Assembly: GCA_947381415.1 (NCBI GenBank)
Contig: CANCVB010000007.1
Location: 39,011-103,010 of the forward strand
DNA length: 64,000 nucleotides
DNA from: Burkholderiales bacterium
Lineage (GTDB): Bacteria > Pseudomonadota > Gammaproteobacteria > Burkholderiales > Burkholderiaceae_C
Reading direction: 5' to 3'
Under the pieces are notes generated by a model. It was not told the origin of the DNA and did no database searches. It saw only the letters and a list, made by a program, of their open reading frames with translations. Below are positions 47,214 to 56,555 of this stretch, one piece after another. Each line of letters begins with the position of its first letter. The first letter of the stretch is position 1. A program made the position numbers and the translations under genes.

Positions 47214-48829
47214 CCTATTGCCGCGCCATCGCTGCGCGGGTCACTGCCGCCAAAGCGTGTTTGTTGAGGGCCTTCCAAGGTGATGCCATGGGCATGGCCC
47301 GCCAATTCGTTCCAGGCACCCCAGCGATTGAGGACATGGCCTTTGGCGGCCAAGGCGTCCAGTGTGGCGTTGCCAAAGCGACTTTCCACATGCAAGGTAT
47401 CACGGGCCTCGCCCAAAGCGAACCGGCCCGATAACCAGCGGGGCGCTTCCACCGCTTGCTGAATGTCCAAACCGTGGTCCACCATGGCGGAGTAGGCTTG
47501 AAATTGGATTTGCGGTTGACCATCGGCACCCATGCAACCCATGACGCTCCAGAGTTTGTTGTGGCGAAACCCGATCGACGCAATCAAGGTGTGCAAAGGT
47601 ATTTTCCCTGGGGCCAACACATTCGGGTGGCCGTCTTGCAAGGAAAAATAGGCGCTGCGGTTTTGCAGCAGCACGCCAGTGTCAAGGCTCACCACGCCTG
47701 AACCAAACGCGCCATAAAGGCTGTGAATCAGCGACACCGCTTGCCCTTGTTCGTCGACCACCGCGATATATACCGTGTCACCGCGCAAACTGCCATAAGA
47801 CGGCACCTGGTCCCAGGCCAAGGCCCGCTGTGTATCGATCAGGTGGCGTCGCTGATCCAAGTATTCATCGCTCAGCAACCGTCCCATGGGCAGGTCGGTA
47901 AACGCGGGGTCACCCAACCAGCGGTCGCGGTCGTGGTAGCTGATTTGTTTGGCCTGCACCATCAGATGGATACGTTCGGGATCGAAAAAATCTTTCTGAT
48001 GCAAGCCAAAGGGTTCAACCAGTTTGAGCATTTGCAAAACCGTGAAACCTTGGGTGGGCGCAGGGGTTTGGTACAGCGTCAGGTCGCGGTAGTTGCCCAC
48101 CAGCGGCTCGCCCCATTCGGCCTGTTGCTGCGCCAAATCGTGGGCAGTGAAAAAACCACCATGTTGTTGCGACAGCGCGGCCAAAGCTTGACCGGTTTCG
48201 CCTTGGTAAAAACCGGCGTGGCCTTGTTCTGCCACGGCTTGCAGGGTGCGTGCCAAGGCGGGGTTTCGTCGTGTTTCACCCGTCTGGGCAAGGCTGCCCT
48301 CGGGCGTGAAAAGCGCCGACCAACCCGGTTGGGCGCTGCAATCGGTTTGTGAGCGTTGCATCCAACCGGCTAGGCGCTGACTGACGGGGTAGCCATGCTG
48401 GGCATAGTCAATGGCACTGGCCAAGATGCGTGGCAAGCCCAAGCGACCGTAAGCTGTGTGGGCGGCGCACCAACTGGCGACCGCACCTGGTGTCGTCAAG
48501 GTGGCAGGCCAAATCCCGCGAAAAGGAACTTCAGTCAAGCCTTTGTCGGTGAAAAAACGCGGATCGGCATTGGCCGCTGCGCGTCCGCCGCCATTGAGGT
48601 AGCGGACCTTGCCAGTGGTGGCGTCATGGATGAGCCAAAACGCATCACCCCCCATGCCTGTCATATGGGGATAAATCACGCCTAACACCGCCGCCGTGGC
48701 GATGGCTGCGTCCACGGCGGAACCGCCTGCGCGCAACACATCGGCGCCAGCGGCTGAGGCCAAGCTGTGGGGGGAGGTAACCATGCCGCGCGGGCTGAGG
48801 GTGGCCGGACGGCCCGTCTGCATATCCAA
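47207..48829 (-). CDS. Gamma-glutamyltransferase family protein
   Basis: 540-residue Ntn-hydrolase. N-terminal GMVTSPHSLASAAGADVLRAGGSAVDAAIA is typical. Autocleavage and catalysis are expected at the Thr in GDTVYIAVVDEQG near residue 350, which would give large and small subunits. No signal peptide is visible, so it is either cytoplasmic or a GGT-like acylase rather than the periplasmic glutathione hydrolase. Start supported by AGGAG. Lies 23 bases after an uncharacterised envelope gene on the same strand. Confidence 0.88.
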   Translation of the reverse strand: MDMQTGRPATLSPRGMVTSPHSLASAAGADVLRAGGSAVDAAIATAAVLGVIYPHMTGMGGDAFWLIHDATTGKVRYLNGGGRAAANADPRFFTDKGLTEVPFRGIWPATLTTPGAVASWCAAHTAYGRLGLPRILASAIDYAQHGYPVSQRLAGWMQRSQTDCSAQPGWSALFTPEGSLAQTGETRRNPALARTLQAVAEQGHAGFYQGETGQALAALSQQHGGFFTAHDLAQQQAEWGEPLVGNYRDLTLYQTPAPTQGFTVLQMLKLVEPFGLHQKDFFDPERIHLMVQAKQISYHDRDRWLGDPAFTDLPMGRLLSDEYLDQRRHLIDTQRALAWDQVPSYGSLRGDTVYIAVVDEQGQAVSLIHSLYGAFGSGVVSLDTGVLLQNRSAYFSLQDGHPNVLAPGKIPLHTLIASIGFRHNKLWSVMGCMGADGQPQIQFQAYSAMVDHGLDIQQAVEAPRWLSGRFALGEARDTLHVESRFGNATLDALAAKGHVLNRWGAWNELAGHAHGITLEGPQQTRFGGSDPRSDGAAIGY

Positions 48830-48852
48830 AACAAGCTCCTAAAAGCCCGAGG

Positions 48853-49539
48853 TTAACCGATGGACTTTCGTCGTTGCTGAACCAGCAAACTGCCCATGGC
48901 CAACACGATATAGCTCAAGCAACCCAGTAAATACAAGACGGTCTGTTGGCGTTGTGTTTGGGCTTGTTGCATATTGGCATCTTCCAAGGCCGAGCGTGCT
49001 TGCGAGAGCAAGCCATCGTTGCTGGCACATTGCACCGCGTAATTGCGCATATCCGGGTCGGCAATCAAGTCGTAGCTGAAGCTTTGGTCTTCCCAGCGCA
49101 TGTCAGCGATTTTCTTTTTGTACATATTCACTTTGGCGATTTCTTCGCGCACGATCATGCCGTTGGGGTAGCCCTGCAACACCGCGTAATCCACCATGGC
49201 TTGGGCTTCATTGAGTCGGTGCTTGAGTTGGTCTATCTCAGATTGCACACGGTTGCGCCCATTGAGGTTGTAAGCGCTGAGTTGCTGCTGCAAGGCTTGC
49301 ACACTTTCATCGGCCAAATTGCATTGACGGGCATTGAGTTGCTGCCACAAGCTGCGCTCTTCAATGCCGTGCTCAATATCCAAGCGTTCGCGTTCGCTTT
49401 GCATGTTTTGCGGCATGGCCCACAAAGTCACCATGGTGATGCCAACGATGAAGGCTGCTTGCAGCATCAGCCACAAGGCCCAAGGATGGATCTGAAAGCT
49501 GGGAACGCTCACTGGGGAAGCATGGACATGGGTGTTCAT
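48853..49539 (-). CDS. Unknown two-helix membrane protein with coiled coil
   Basis: 228 residues, family not recognised. One membrane segment at about residues 19-42 (WALWLMLQAAFIVGITMVTLWA), a long Gln/Glu-rich helical region at about 48-190, and a second membrane segment at about 200-222 (VLYLLGCLSYIVLAMGSLLV). Two cysteines lie in the soluble part. The topology suggests a periplasmic coiled coil held at both ends. It follows the gene at 49545 by 5 bases and precedes GGT by 23, so the three may be co-transcribed. No function assigned. Confidence 0.65.
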   Translation of the reverse strand: MNTHVHASPVSVPSFQIHPWALWLMLQAAFIVGITMVTLWAMPQNMQSERERLDIEHGIEERSLWQQLNARQCNLADESVQALQQQLSAYNLNGRNRVQSEIDQLKHRLNEAQAMVDYAVLQGYPNGMIVREEIAKVNMYKKKIADMRWEDQSFSYDLIADPDMRNYAVQCASNDGLLSQARSALEDANMQQAQTQRQQTVLYLLGCLSYIVLAMGSLLVQQRRKSIG

Positions 49540-49544
49540 GGGTC

Positions 49545-49850
49545 TTACCTCACCAAGATGGACGCGGTCATTTGAACAAATGGTTGCAACGCGCTGTTGG
49601 GTGCGTGACCGAAGCTGGGTATGTCGCCGCTTTGCAAGGGGTTAACCGTCAAGGAAACCGGTGTGGCAGAGGCGTAACGCGGTACTTCGTTGCTGTCTGA
49701 AACGGGTGTGGTGCCAGCCATGGCGGAAGCCACATAGGCTTTGCAAGGGGCAGAGTCGGGCGCGTTGGCAGCGCAGTAACGCCAGTGTTCGGCGTGGGCG
49801 AGGGGGTTGATGACCGTCAAAGAGACCAGCAAAGCAAAGGTTTTCAGCAT
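49545..49850 (-). CDS. Unknown small secreted protein
   Basis: 101 residues with signal peptide MLKTFALLVSLTVINPLAHA, then a mature part starting EHWRYCAANAPDSAPCKAYV with two Cys six to ten residues apart. No recognised family. Probably first gene of a unit with the membrane protein at 48853-49539, five bases downstream. Possibly a periplasmic partner of that protein; this is inference from spacing only. Confidence 0.6.
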   Translation of the reverse strand: MLKTFALLVSLTVINPLAHAEHWRYCAANAPDSAPCKAYVASAMAGTTPVSDSNEVPRYASATPVSLTVNPLQSGDIPSFGHAPNSALQPFVQMTASILVR

Positions 49851-50028
49851 GTTTTCCCCTTTTCACGCCCTGAAAGGCGATGGTTAAAGTCAACGAAATA
49901 TTGACATTGCCAAGAGATAAGCAAATTTCACGCCGTTAGCATATGTATCAAAAATAACAATTAAATCAAAAAATTGAGGTCTTTGAGGTACCATCCTGTC
50001 AGTTTCTTGCTTAAAGGGGTGGGTGGGA

Positions 50029-50565
50029 ATGGGTGCCAAAGTTTGCAGCAAATGTGGCGTGGCCGCTGAAGAAGCCAAGCCTTTAAAGTGTGCCAAATGT
50101 GGATCGCGTGATTTTTACGAAAGCACAGGCTCCGCCTTTGGCAAAAAACCTGCGGCATCCGAACCTGTTGAACAGGCGCCTGCTGCGCCTGCGCCAAGGC
50201 CTGTGGAGGCTGAAACTTTATTTGACAAATACGGCGGAATCCCTACCATTGCCAAAATTGTCAAAGCCTTTCACCATGAAGTCATGGCGCGCCATCACTT
50301 GGCAGCCTATTTTGAAGGCGTTGACTTGGCGCATTTGGCCGAGCACACCGTGAAATACGTGGCGTATGTGATGGGCAAGCCCGCAGAGTTTTATACCGGT
50401 CGAGATATGTACAACGCACATGCCAAGTACCATATTCACGGGATGCACTTTGACGAGGTTGCCGATGTACTCAAAGATGTATTGACAGCGGCCGGCATGG
50501 CCAAACCGGACATTGCACTCGTTATGTTGCGGGTTGAAAGCCTGCGGGAGATGATCATTGCCTAA
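50029..50565 (+). CDS. Zinc-ribbon/truncated haemoglobin fusion
   Basis: 178 residues from ATG 50029. An N-terminal zinc ribbon (Cys6-x2-Cys9, Cys21-x2-Cys24), an Ala/Pro linker at about 36-60, then a group 1-like truncated globin from about residue 63. Globin marks: LFDKYGGIPTIAKIV, B10-type Tyr in HLAAYFEGVDL, HLAEHTVKYVAYVMG, and the probable proximal His in NAHAKYHIHGMHFDEV. May bind O2 or NO and sense or detoxify it; the ribbon may bind nucleic acid or protein. The start follows a G-rich GGGTGGG site. Confidence 0.85.
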   Translation: MGAKVCSKCGVAAEEAKPLKCAKCGSRDFYESTGSAFGKKPAASEPVEQAPAAPAPRPVEAETLFDKYGGIPTIAKIVKAFHHEVMARHHLAAYFEGVDLAHLAEHTVKYVAYVMGKPAEFYTGRDMYNAHAKYHIHGMHFDEVADVLKDVLTAAGMAKPDIALVMLRVESLREMIIA

Positions 50566-50992
50566 GCAGCCAACCGAGCCCGAACATTTCCAAGCATTGG
50601 CCGCACTGTATTTGTCACACGCTACTTCACGCCTGAGTTACACCACTTTTCAACGACGACAAGCCGATATAAACCAATATCTCCTGCCGTTTTTTGACAC
50701 CACCTCTTTGTACGACATCACCGCAACGCGTATCCGCAGGTTCCGTGAAGCAATGGCAGCTCAAGGGCTGTCGGACAAGCATTCTCAGCAATTGCTTGTC
50801 ACTTTGCGCGCGTGCTTGAAATACGCCGTGCGCATGTCTTGGCTCAATGTACTGCCATGGCCGCAACACAAAGTGGTGGACAACATGGCCCTCACGCTGG
50901 ACATGCCCAACCTGAGTGCATTGGAATTCAAGGGCTTGTACGCCGACTTGATGGGCGATATGCAGGGCCAAGGTCAAGCGCGGCCATCCTAG
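50558..50992 (+). CDS. Orphan tyrosine-recombinase core-binding (SAM-like) domain
   Basis: 144 residues from TTG 50558, overlapping the globin gene end by 8 bases. Resembles the N-terminal domain of phage-type integrases: HFQALAALYLSHATSRLSYTTFQRRQADI..., then LLVTLRACLKYAVRMSWLNVLP. The sequence stops where the catalytic domain would begin, and no R-H-R-Y part follows in any frame. Either a remnant or a small stand-alone DNA-binding protein coupled to the globin gene. Confidence 0.6.
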   Translation: MPKQPTEPEHFQALAALYLSHATSRLSYTTFQRRQADINQYLLPFFDTTSLYDITATRIRRFREAMAAQGLSDKHSQQLLVTLRACLKYAVRMSWLNVLPWPQHKVVDNMALTLDMPNLSALEFKGLYADLMGDMQGQGQARPS

Positions 50993-51001
50993 CCGCTGGC
51001 C

Positions 51002-51436
51002 TTATGGGCTTTTCAATAGGCCTTGCAAAATCACAAATTTCGCCGAAAAAGGCGCTTTGGCCGTACCCACGGCCAGTGGCTTGTCGTCTGTGCCCAAAGC
51101 GGTCACACTGAACTGGTATTCGTGGCCCAAGGTGGTGAAGTTTTCAGGGCAAGGACCCTTGTAAGCCTTCAAGCTGCCAGGTGCGATGGTGAAACTGCTG
51201 TCAAAAGCCTCGGTTTGACGAATGTCGCCACCGCCGTGGTCATTGTCTTTTTGGTCTAAGTCGGTCATTTTGACGCGCAACAGCGTGGTGCCTGGGGGGA
51301 TGTCTTTGAGTCGGATTTCAGGAGAAACCGGTGAGCAACGGTGGCTGATATGCCATGCAAAGGCCACATCCAGGCGCGACTGGGCGTAGGCCCCCGTCGC
51401 GCAGAGCAATACAACGCACAGCCCAATTCTCTTCAT
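51002..51436 (-). CDS. Secreted PEBP-like (YbhB/YbcL-type) protein
   Basis: 144 residues from the ATG at 51436, giving signal peptide MKRIGLCVVLLCATGAYAQ. The mature part has SPEIRLKDIPPGTTLLRVKMTDLDQ, resembling the ligand-binding start of phosphatidylethanolamine-binding proteins (usual P-A-x-S-W..P-x-G-T), and a later HGGGDI in place of the usual D-x-x-H. Family assignment is probable; ligand unknown. Convergent with the integrase fragment. Confidence 0.65.
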   Translation of the reverse strand: MKRIGLCVVLLCATGAYAQSRLDVAFAWHISHRCSPVSPEIRLKDIPPGTTLLRVKMTDLDQKDNDHGGGDIRQTEAFDSSFTIAPGSLKAYKGPCPENFTTLGHEYQFSVTALGTDDKPLAVGTAKAPFSAKFVILQGLLKSP

Positions 51437-51566
51437 ACTGTTCTCCATCGATCCACACGACCTCACGCCCATGATTTAAACGCGGTTTCACCTTGGTGAT
51501 TTTGCGCCAAGTCAAAGGCAGGCTTGTAAACTCAGCACCAAGATAATTTTTAACCAAGATACCGCC

Positions 51567-53240
51567 ATGCGAAGTGACATTGAAATAGCCCAAGCCGCCC
51601 AACTCCAGCGCATCCCTGCGTTGGTCCAACAACATTTGAATATTGCAGATGACCACTTGTATGCCTACGGTCACCACAAGGCCAAGCTGTCCTTAAAGCA
51701 CATCGCCAGTTTGCCCGCCAAAAAAGACAGCAAGCTGATCTTGGTCACGGCCATTTCGCCAACGCCTGCTGGTGAGGGCAAAACCACCACCACCGTCGGT
51801 TTGGGAGACGCCTTGTGCAAGATTGGCAAAAAGAGCCTGATTTGTTTGCGTGAGCCCTCTTTGGGACCGGTGTTTGGCATGAAAGGCGGTGCCACCGGTG
51901 GCGGCATGGCGCAAGTCGTGCCCATGGAAGACATCAACCTGCATTTCACGGGTGACTTTGGCGCCATTGCCTTGGCGCACAACCTGCTATCGGCCATGCT
52001 CGATAACCACATCCATCATGGCAACAGCTTGCGCATAGACACCCGCCGCATTGTGTGGAAGCGGGTCATGGACATGAACGACCGCGCTTTGCGCCAAATG
52101 GTGGTGGGTTTGGGTGGCACGGCCAACAGTGTTCCGCGCGAAGACGGTTTTGACATCGTGGTGGCTTCCGAGGTGATGGCGATCTTTTGTTTGGCCACCA
52201 GTCTGGCCGACCTCAAGACCCGCTTGGGACGCATCGTGGTGGCTTACAACACCGATGGCGCGCCCGTCCTCTCCAGCGACCTGCAGGCACACGGCGCCAT
52301 GGCCGCCTTGCTCAAAGACGCCTTGGCGCCGAACATCGCGCAAACCTTGGAAAACAACTTGGCCTTCATCCATGGCGGCCCGTTTGCCAACATCGCCCAC
52401 GGTTGCAATTCGGTGATTGCCACCACCACTGCCATGAAATTGGCGGACTATGTGGTGACCGAGGCCGGTTTTGGCGCGGACTTGGGGGCCGAGAAATTCA
52501 TCGACATCAAATGCCGCAAAGCCGATTTGCAACCGTCTGCCGTGGTTTTGGTGGCGACCGTGCGCGCACTCAAATACCATGGCGGTGTTGTCGTCAAAGA
52601 ATTGGGTTCTGAAAACCTGGACGCCTTGAAAAAAGGCATGGTCAATCTGGAGCGGCACTTGGCCAACATCAAAAACCACTATGGCTTGCCCTGCGTGGTT
52701 GCGATCAACCACCGCACCGAAGACACACCAGCGGAAATCGCCTTGTTAGAGCAAACCTGCGCCGCCTATGGCGCCCAAGTGGTTGTCGCCAAACACTGGG
52801 CAGAGGGGGGTGCTGGCGCGGTCGAGTTGGCCCATGCCGTCGTCGCCTTGTGTGAGCAGCCCAACCAGTTTCAGTTCGTCTACCCCGAGAGCGCAAGTTT
52901 GTGGGAAAAGGCGAAAACCGTGGCACAAAAGATTTATGGCGCCCATGACATTGCCGCCGACGCCAAAATCCGTGGACAGATCGACAAGTTGCAAGAGCAG
53001 GGCTATGGCCATTACCCCATTTGCATTGCCAAAACACAGTATTCGTTCTCGACCGATCCCAAATTGCTTGGTGCACCTTCCGGCCACACCATGAACATCC
53101 GCGAAGTGCGGTTGGCGGCGGGCGCGGAGTTCATTGTCATGGTCTGTGGTGATGTGATGACCATGCCTGGATTGCCCAAGGTGCCGTCGGCCCATGCGAT
53201 TGATGTGGATACGCAAGGCAATATCGTGGGTTTGTTCTAA
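51567..53240 (+). CDS. fhs: Formate-tetrahydrofolate ligase
   Basis: Activates formate with ATP and THF to 10-formyl-THF for C1 metabolism. 557 residues with the P-loop [41 protein letters not shown], and FATDPKLLG-like segment [16 protein letters not shown] near the C-terminus. Start ATG at 51567. No other folate gene is adjacent. Noticeably GC-rich compared with the left part of the window. Confidence 0.95.
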   Translation: MRSDIEIAQAAQLQRIPALVQQHLNIADDHLYAYGHHKAKLSLKHIASLPAKKDSKLILVTAISPTPAGEGKTTTTVGLGDALCKIGKKSLICLREPSLGPVFGMKGGATGGGMAQVVPMEDINLHFTGDFGAIALAHNLLSAMLDNHIHHGNSLRIDTRRIVWKRVMDMNDRALRQMVVGLGGTANSVPREDGFDIVVASEVMAIFCLATSLADLKTRLGRIVVAYNTDGAPVLSSDLQAHGAMAALLKDALAPNIAQTLENNLAFIHGGPFANIAHGCNSVIATTTAMKLADYVVTEAGFGADLGAEKFIDIKCRKADLQPSAVVLVATVRALKYHGGVVVKELGSENLDALKKGMVNLERHLANIKNHYGLPCVVAINHRTEDTPAEIALLEQTCAAYGAQVVVAKHWAEGGAGAVELAHAVVALCEQPNQFQFVYPESASLWEKAKTVAQKIYGAHDIAADAKIRGQIDKLQEQGYGHYPICIAKTQYSFSTDPKLLGAPSGHTMNIREVRLAAGAEFIVMVCGDVMTMPGLPKVPSAHAIDVDTQGNIVGLF

Positions 53241-53269
53241 TCTGTTTGTTCTATCGCTGAAGGTTTGTC

Positions 53270-54340
53270 ATGCATCAATCAAAATGGGTGTTTACTTCGG
53301 TGGCCGTGGCCACCGTGTGCAGTGCGGCGTTGTTCATCGCCACCTCGGCCGGTGCCGCCAATGAGGACCAAGCCTTGCTAGACAGGGCCAAGGCCCTGTT
53401 CAAACCTTTGCCAGACAGTGCTGCCTTGGAGAACACCGCTCTCACGCCAGAGCGGGTAGCCTTGGGCAAAGCCTTGTTTTACGAAACCCGTGTGTCCAGC
53501 GATGGTCGCCAAGCTTGCGTGAGTTGCCACAACCCCGCTTACCACGGTGGCGACAGCTTGCCTTTGTCGATGGGTATTTATGGCAAGGTGTTGCCCCGCA
53601 ATGCCCCTACCGTATTCAACACAGCTTTGCTGGTGGCCCAACACTACGGTGGCAACCGCGCCAGCGTGGAAGAGCAAGCGGTCAAAGCGCTCACCAGCCC
53701 CGTGGCTTATGGCAATGCCAGTTACGAGCAGGCCGAGAAAAAACTGGTGGTACTGGGTTACCAACCGTGGTTTGACAAGGCCTTTCCCGGTGAAGCCAAA
53801 GCCTTGAGCGCGGAAAACTGGGGCAAGGCCATCGGGGCCTTCGAGCGCACCTTGTTGACGCCCGCACCGTTTGACCGTTTCTTAAAAGGCGATGGTCAAG
53901 CATTGAGCGCGCAAGCCAAACAAGGTTTGAAAACCTTCATGGACACAGGTTGCGCGGGTTGCCACAACGGCGTGACCGTGGGCGGTCAGAGTTTCCAAAA
54001 ATTTGGCATCATCCAGGACTACTGGTTGGTCACGGGCAGCACCGAAAAAGAGGCTTTCAAAGGCTATGACAAAGGACGCTTCCAAGATACCAAGAACGAG
54101 GCGGATGCTTTCATGTTCAAGGTGCCGCAACTGCGCAATGTGGCGATGACGCCACCTTATTTCCACGATGGCTCGGCAGCCACCTTGCCCCAAGCGGTGC
54201 GCATCATGGCGCAATTGCAACTGGGCAAGCAGTTGAGCGACACGCAAGTCAGTGACATCGTCAGTTTTTTAGAAAGTTTGACGGGCGCTGTACCCGCCGA
54301 TTTTTCCAAAGCGCCTAGCTTGCCAGTGGCGTCCCACTGA
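53270..54340 (+). CDS. Periplasmic di-haem cytochrome c peroxidase (CcpA/MauG family)
   Basis: 356 residues with a Sec signal peptide ending about SAGA (residue 29). Two c-type haem sites: Cys83-x2-Cys86-His87 (CVSCHNP) and Cys228-x2-Cys231-His232 (CAGCHNG). Conserved PPYFHDGSAATLPQAVRIM near the C-terminus. Likely reduces H2O2 in the periplasm using cytochrome c; MauG-like oxidases are the alternative. The gene at 54352 begins 11 bases downstream. Confidence 0.9.
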   Translation: MHQSKWVFTSVAVATVCSAALFIATSAGAANEDQALLDRAKALFKPLPDSAALENTALTPERVALGKALFYETRVSSDGRQACVSCHNPAYHGGDSLPLSMGIYGKVLPRNAPTVFNTALLVAQHYGGNRASVEEQAVKALTSPVAYGNASYEQAEKKLVVLGYQPWFDKAFPGEAKALSAENWGKAIGAFERTLLTPAPFDRFLKGDGQALSAQAKQGLKTFMDTGCAGCHNGVTVGGQSFQKFGIIQDYWLVTGSTEKEAFKGYDKGRFQDTKNEADAFMFKVPQLRNVAMTPPYFHDGSAATLPQAVRIMAQLQLGKQLSDTQVSDIVSFLESLTGAVPADFSKAPSLPVASH

Positions 54341-54351
54341 AAGGCCTTGTT

Positions 54352-54792
54352 TTGCCAGTCGCAGTGCGTCGCTTGTTGCTTGCGTTCATGGGCGTTGTGG
54401 GGGGCTGGGGTGCATTCAACGCACATGCCGCGTGGACCTACATGGGGCACATGGATGGCAATGCGGTCTTGATTGACCGCACCACCATCCAATTCAAAGG
54501 TCGCAATGCCATGGTATGGATGTTGACCAATTACGCCACGCTGACCTCTCAAGAGTTGCTTTCCGCATCGACGCATTTGGAGTTTGATTGCGATCAAAAC
54601 AAGGTCCGCTATCTGCAGGTGTACGGCTACGAGGGACAAATGCAAACCGGCGCTCGCTTGATCAGCGTGACCCAACCCAGCGTCTGGGTAAAGGTCGAAT
54701 TTGGTACGCTGATGAAAAGTTTTCAGCAAATTGCTTGCTTGCGTGGCCCGCTCATCAGGCCAGAAGGCGTGCTTAACAAACCGCCAAAGTGA
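54352..54792 (+). CDS. Small secreted protein, surface-adhesin E-like (paralogue 2)
   Basis: 146 residues from a TTG at 54352 with AAAGG about seven bases upstream; GTG 54364 or ATG 54388 are alternatives. Signal peptide LLLAFMGVVGGWGAFNAHA, mature start AWTYMGHMDG. Shares with the paralogues at 46818 and 58069 the pattern initial W, VLIDR, VWML, FDC, QMQTG, W, and a late Cys (IACL). 3' end overlaps the convergent hydratase gene by 20 bases. Follows the peroxidase gene closely and may be co-transcribed. Confidence 0.68.
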   Translation: MPVAVRRLLLAFMGVVGGWGAFNAHAAWTYMGHMDGNAVLIDRTTIQFKGRNAMVWMLTNYATLTSQELLSASTHLEFDCDQNKVRYLQVYGYEGQMQTGARLISVTQPSVWVKVEFGTLMKSFQQIACLRGPLIRPEGVLNKPPK

Positions 54793-55591
54793 CTTCACCC
54801 AACGCAGGCATGGCAAATCGCAGCGTTTGACCTGGCAGGGGAAATTGCGACGCTACCCAACTGCCGGTGGTGACCCAGTCGCCTTGTTTGAACCGCCGTC
54901 CGCGTTCAGTGAAATGGTTGGCGATCCAAGCCATGGCAATGAGGGGGTGGCCCATGACATCGCTGCAATGGCCATGCCCAATCGCTTGGTCATTGATGTA
55001 AGCGGTGGCTTGGGTTTGCCACAACCTCTCAAAGTCTGTCGCCGCTATCGCTGTACCCAATACCGCTCCATGGTTCCATGCGTTTTCGGCCACCAAGCTG
55101 AAAAAGCCTTTTTTCAGCAAAGCGTAATCAGCGCACCGGTCATCGGCAATTTCTAGCGAGGGGTAAGCACACGCCAAGTAGGGCAGGATGCTGTAACGGT
55201 CCCAGTCGTCTTTGCCTTCGGGAAGGTCTTGGCCAAATTGCAAAGCCAATTCAAATTCAACAATTAGATGTTGAAACGCTGCCGCGTGCACCGCATGGCC
55301 ACTGGCGAACACGCTGTCGGCCAAAACACAGCCCGAAATCGCATCGTCAAAGCCCACAAAGGCGCGCATGGCCGGCGTGGTGATGGCGATTTTGTAAGCG
55401 CCCACCGTGGTGTTTCGGTGCTGCGAGAGTTGTGTGACCAATGCATCTTGGCTGGCATAGGCTTGGCTCAAGTTGTCGGGTGCAAAGGGGGGTGACAAGG
55501 CTTGAAAAGGCACACGCTCGGTTTGTTGGCGGCGTAACTCTGTCGCCGTTGCTTGCGCGCCAGACCATGGGAGAGAGGCTTGCTTGTTCAT
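54773..55591 (-). CDS. 2-keto-4-pentenoate hydratase-like protein (FAH superfamily, MhpD type)
   Basis: 272 residues. N-terminal helix with TATELRRQQTERVPFQAL, central HLIVEFELALQFGQDLP holding the acidic metal ligands, and a C-terminal GHGHCSDVMGHPLIAMAWIANHF then GDWVTTGSW. The pattern matches hydratases/decarboxylases of meta-cleavage pathways, though substrate cannot be fixed. No meta-cleavage partner genes are adjacent. Divergent from the alpha/beta hydrolase gene with 50 bases between starts. Confidence 0.8.
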   Translation of the reverse strand: MNKQASLPWSGAQATATELRRQQTERVPFQALSPPFAPDNLSQAYASQDALVTQLSQHRNTTVGAYKIAITTPAMRAFVGFDDAISGCVLADSVFASGHAVHAAAFQHLIVEFELALQFGQDLPEGKDDWDRYSILPYLACAYPSLEIADDRCADYALLKKGFFSLVAENAWNHGAVLGTAIAATDFERLWQTQATAYINDQAIGHGHCSDVMGHPLIAMAWIANHFTERGRRFKQGDWVTTGSWVASQFPLPGQTLRFAMPALGEVTLAVC

Positions 55592-55641
55592 GTCGCCAGT
55601 GTGGCACAGACCAGGGCTTGAAAGCGAGGCGCTTGAGTAAC

Positions 55642-56535
55642 ATGCGCTGCATGCAATTCATCGACACCGCGTTGCTGCGTATCGGCTACAGAGAATGGAA
55701 CCCTGAGGGGCAACACACCATCGTTTTGACCCATGGCTGGCCCGACAGTCCACGCACATGGCATGAGGTGGTCCCCCACTTGGTGCAAGCAGGTTACCGC
55801 GTGCTCGCGCCTGCGTTGCGTGGGTTCTTGCCAACGACGTTTTTGCGCGACGACACGCCGCGCACCGGTCAACTCTCTTGCTTGGGGCGAGACATGGTCG
55901 AGTTTGTGCAGGCCTTGGGCCTTGAACAACCTGTGTTGGTGGGCCATGACTGGGGGGCGAGGGCGGTTGCCAATGCCTGCGGATTGGTCCCAGGCATTGC
56001 CAGCCACATGGTGATGATTTCGGTGGGTTACGGCACCAACGACCCCAACCAAACGCTCAGCATGGAACAAACCCAGCTGTATTGGTACCACTGGTTCATG
56101 GCCACCGCGCGTGGTGAGCGCTATGTGCGCGACAACGCCAAGGCATTCTCCCAACGCATGTGGGACACTTGGGCCCCCAAGGGTTGGTATCTGCCCGACG
56201 AATTTGAGCAAACCGCGATGGCATTCAACAACCCGGATTGGGCCGAGGTGGTGCTGCACTCCTACCAACACCGTTGGGGGCACGCGCCCAGCGACCCCTA
56301 TTACGCGGCCGATGAAGCCAAGCTACAGCCTGCACCTGTGTTGGCGGTGCCTACTTTGATGCTGCATGGTGAGCTAGATGGGGTGAGTTTGCCTGCCACT
56401 TCGGCCAAACGAGAGTCGTATTTCAGCGGGCCTTACCAGCGCCAGCTGTTGCCTGGCGTGGGGCATTTCCCTCAGCGCGAAGCACCTGCAAAGCTTGCGC
56501 AAGCGATTTTGGCGTTTTTAAAAGCCAATCCCTAG
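55642..56535 (+). CDS. Alpha/beta hydrolase, epoxide hydrolase-like
   Basis: 297 residues from ATG 55642; a second ATG nine bases on is also possible. Oxyanion motif THGWPDSPRTWHEV, nucleophile elbow VGHDWGARAV with Asp as nucleophile, which marks epoxide hydrolases and haloalkane dehalogenases rather than Ser esterases, and the catalytic His in GVGHFPQREAP. Cytoplasmic. Substrate unknown. Confidence 0.85.
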   Translation: MRCMQFIDTALLRIGYREWNPEGQHTIVLTHGWPDSPRTWHEVVPHLVQAGYRVLAPALRGFLPTTFLRDDTPRTGQLSCLGRDMVEFVQALGLEQPVLVGHDWGARAVANACGLVPGIASHMVMISVGYGTNDPNQTLSMEQTQLYWYHWFMATARGERYVRDNAKAFSQRMWDTWAPKGWYLPDEFEQTAMAFNNPDWAEVVLHSYQHRWGHAPSDPYYAADEAKLQPAPVLAVPTLMLHGELDGVSLPATSAKRESYFSGPYQRQLLPGVGHFPQREAPAKLAQAILAFLKANP

Positions 56536-56555
56536 GCGCAGGGGTGGGCCAAGGC

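Noticed and set aside
52187..52612. 141-codon plus-strand frame inside fhs
   Set aside because: It is an out-of-frame shadow of a GC-rich coding sequence; the fhs frame has all family motifs.
54773..55591. The MhpD-like hydratase as a replacement for the damaged fumarylpyruvate hydrolase
   Set aside because: It belongs to the FAH superfamily, but its motifs are of the hydratase branch and it is on the other strand 16 kb away; no support beyond distant kinship.
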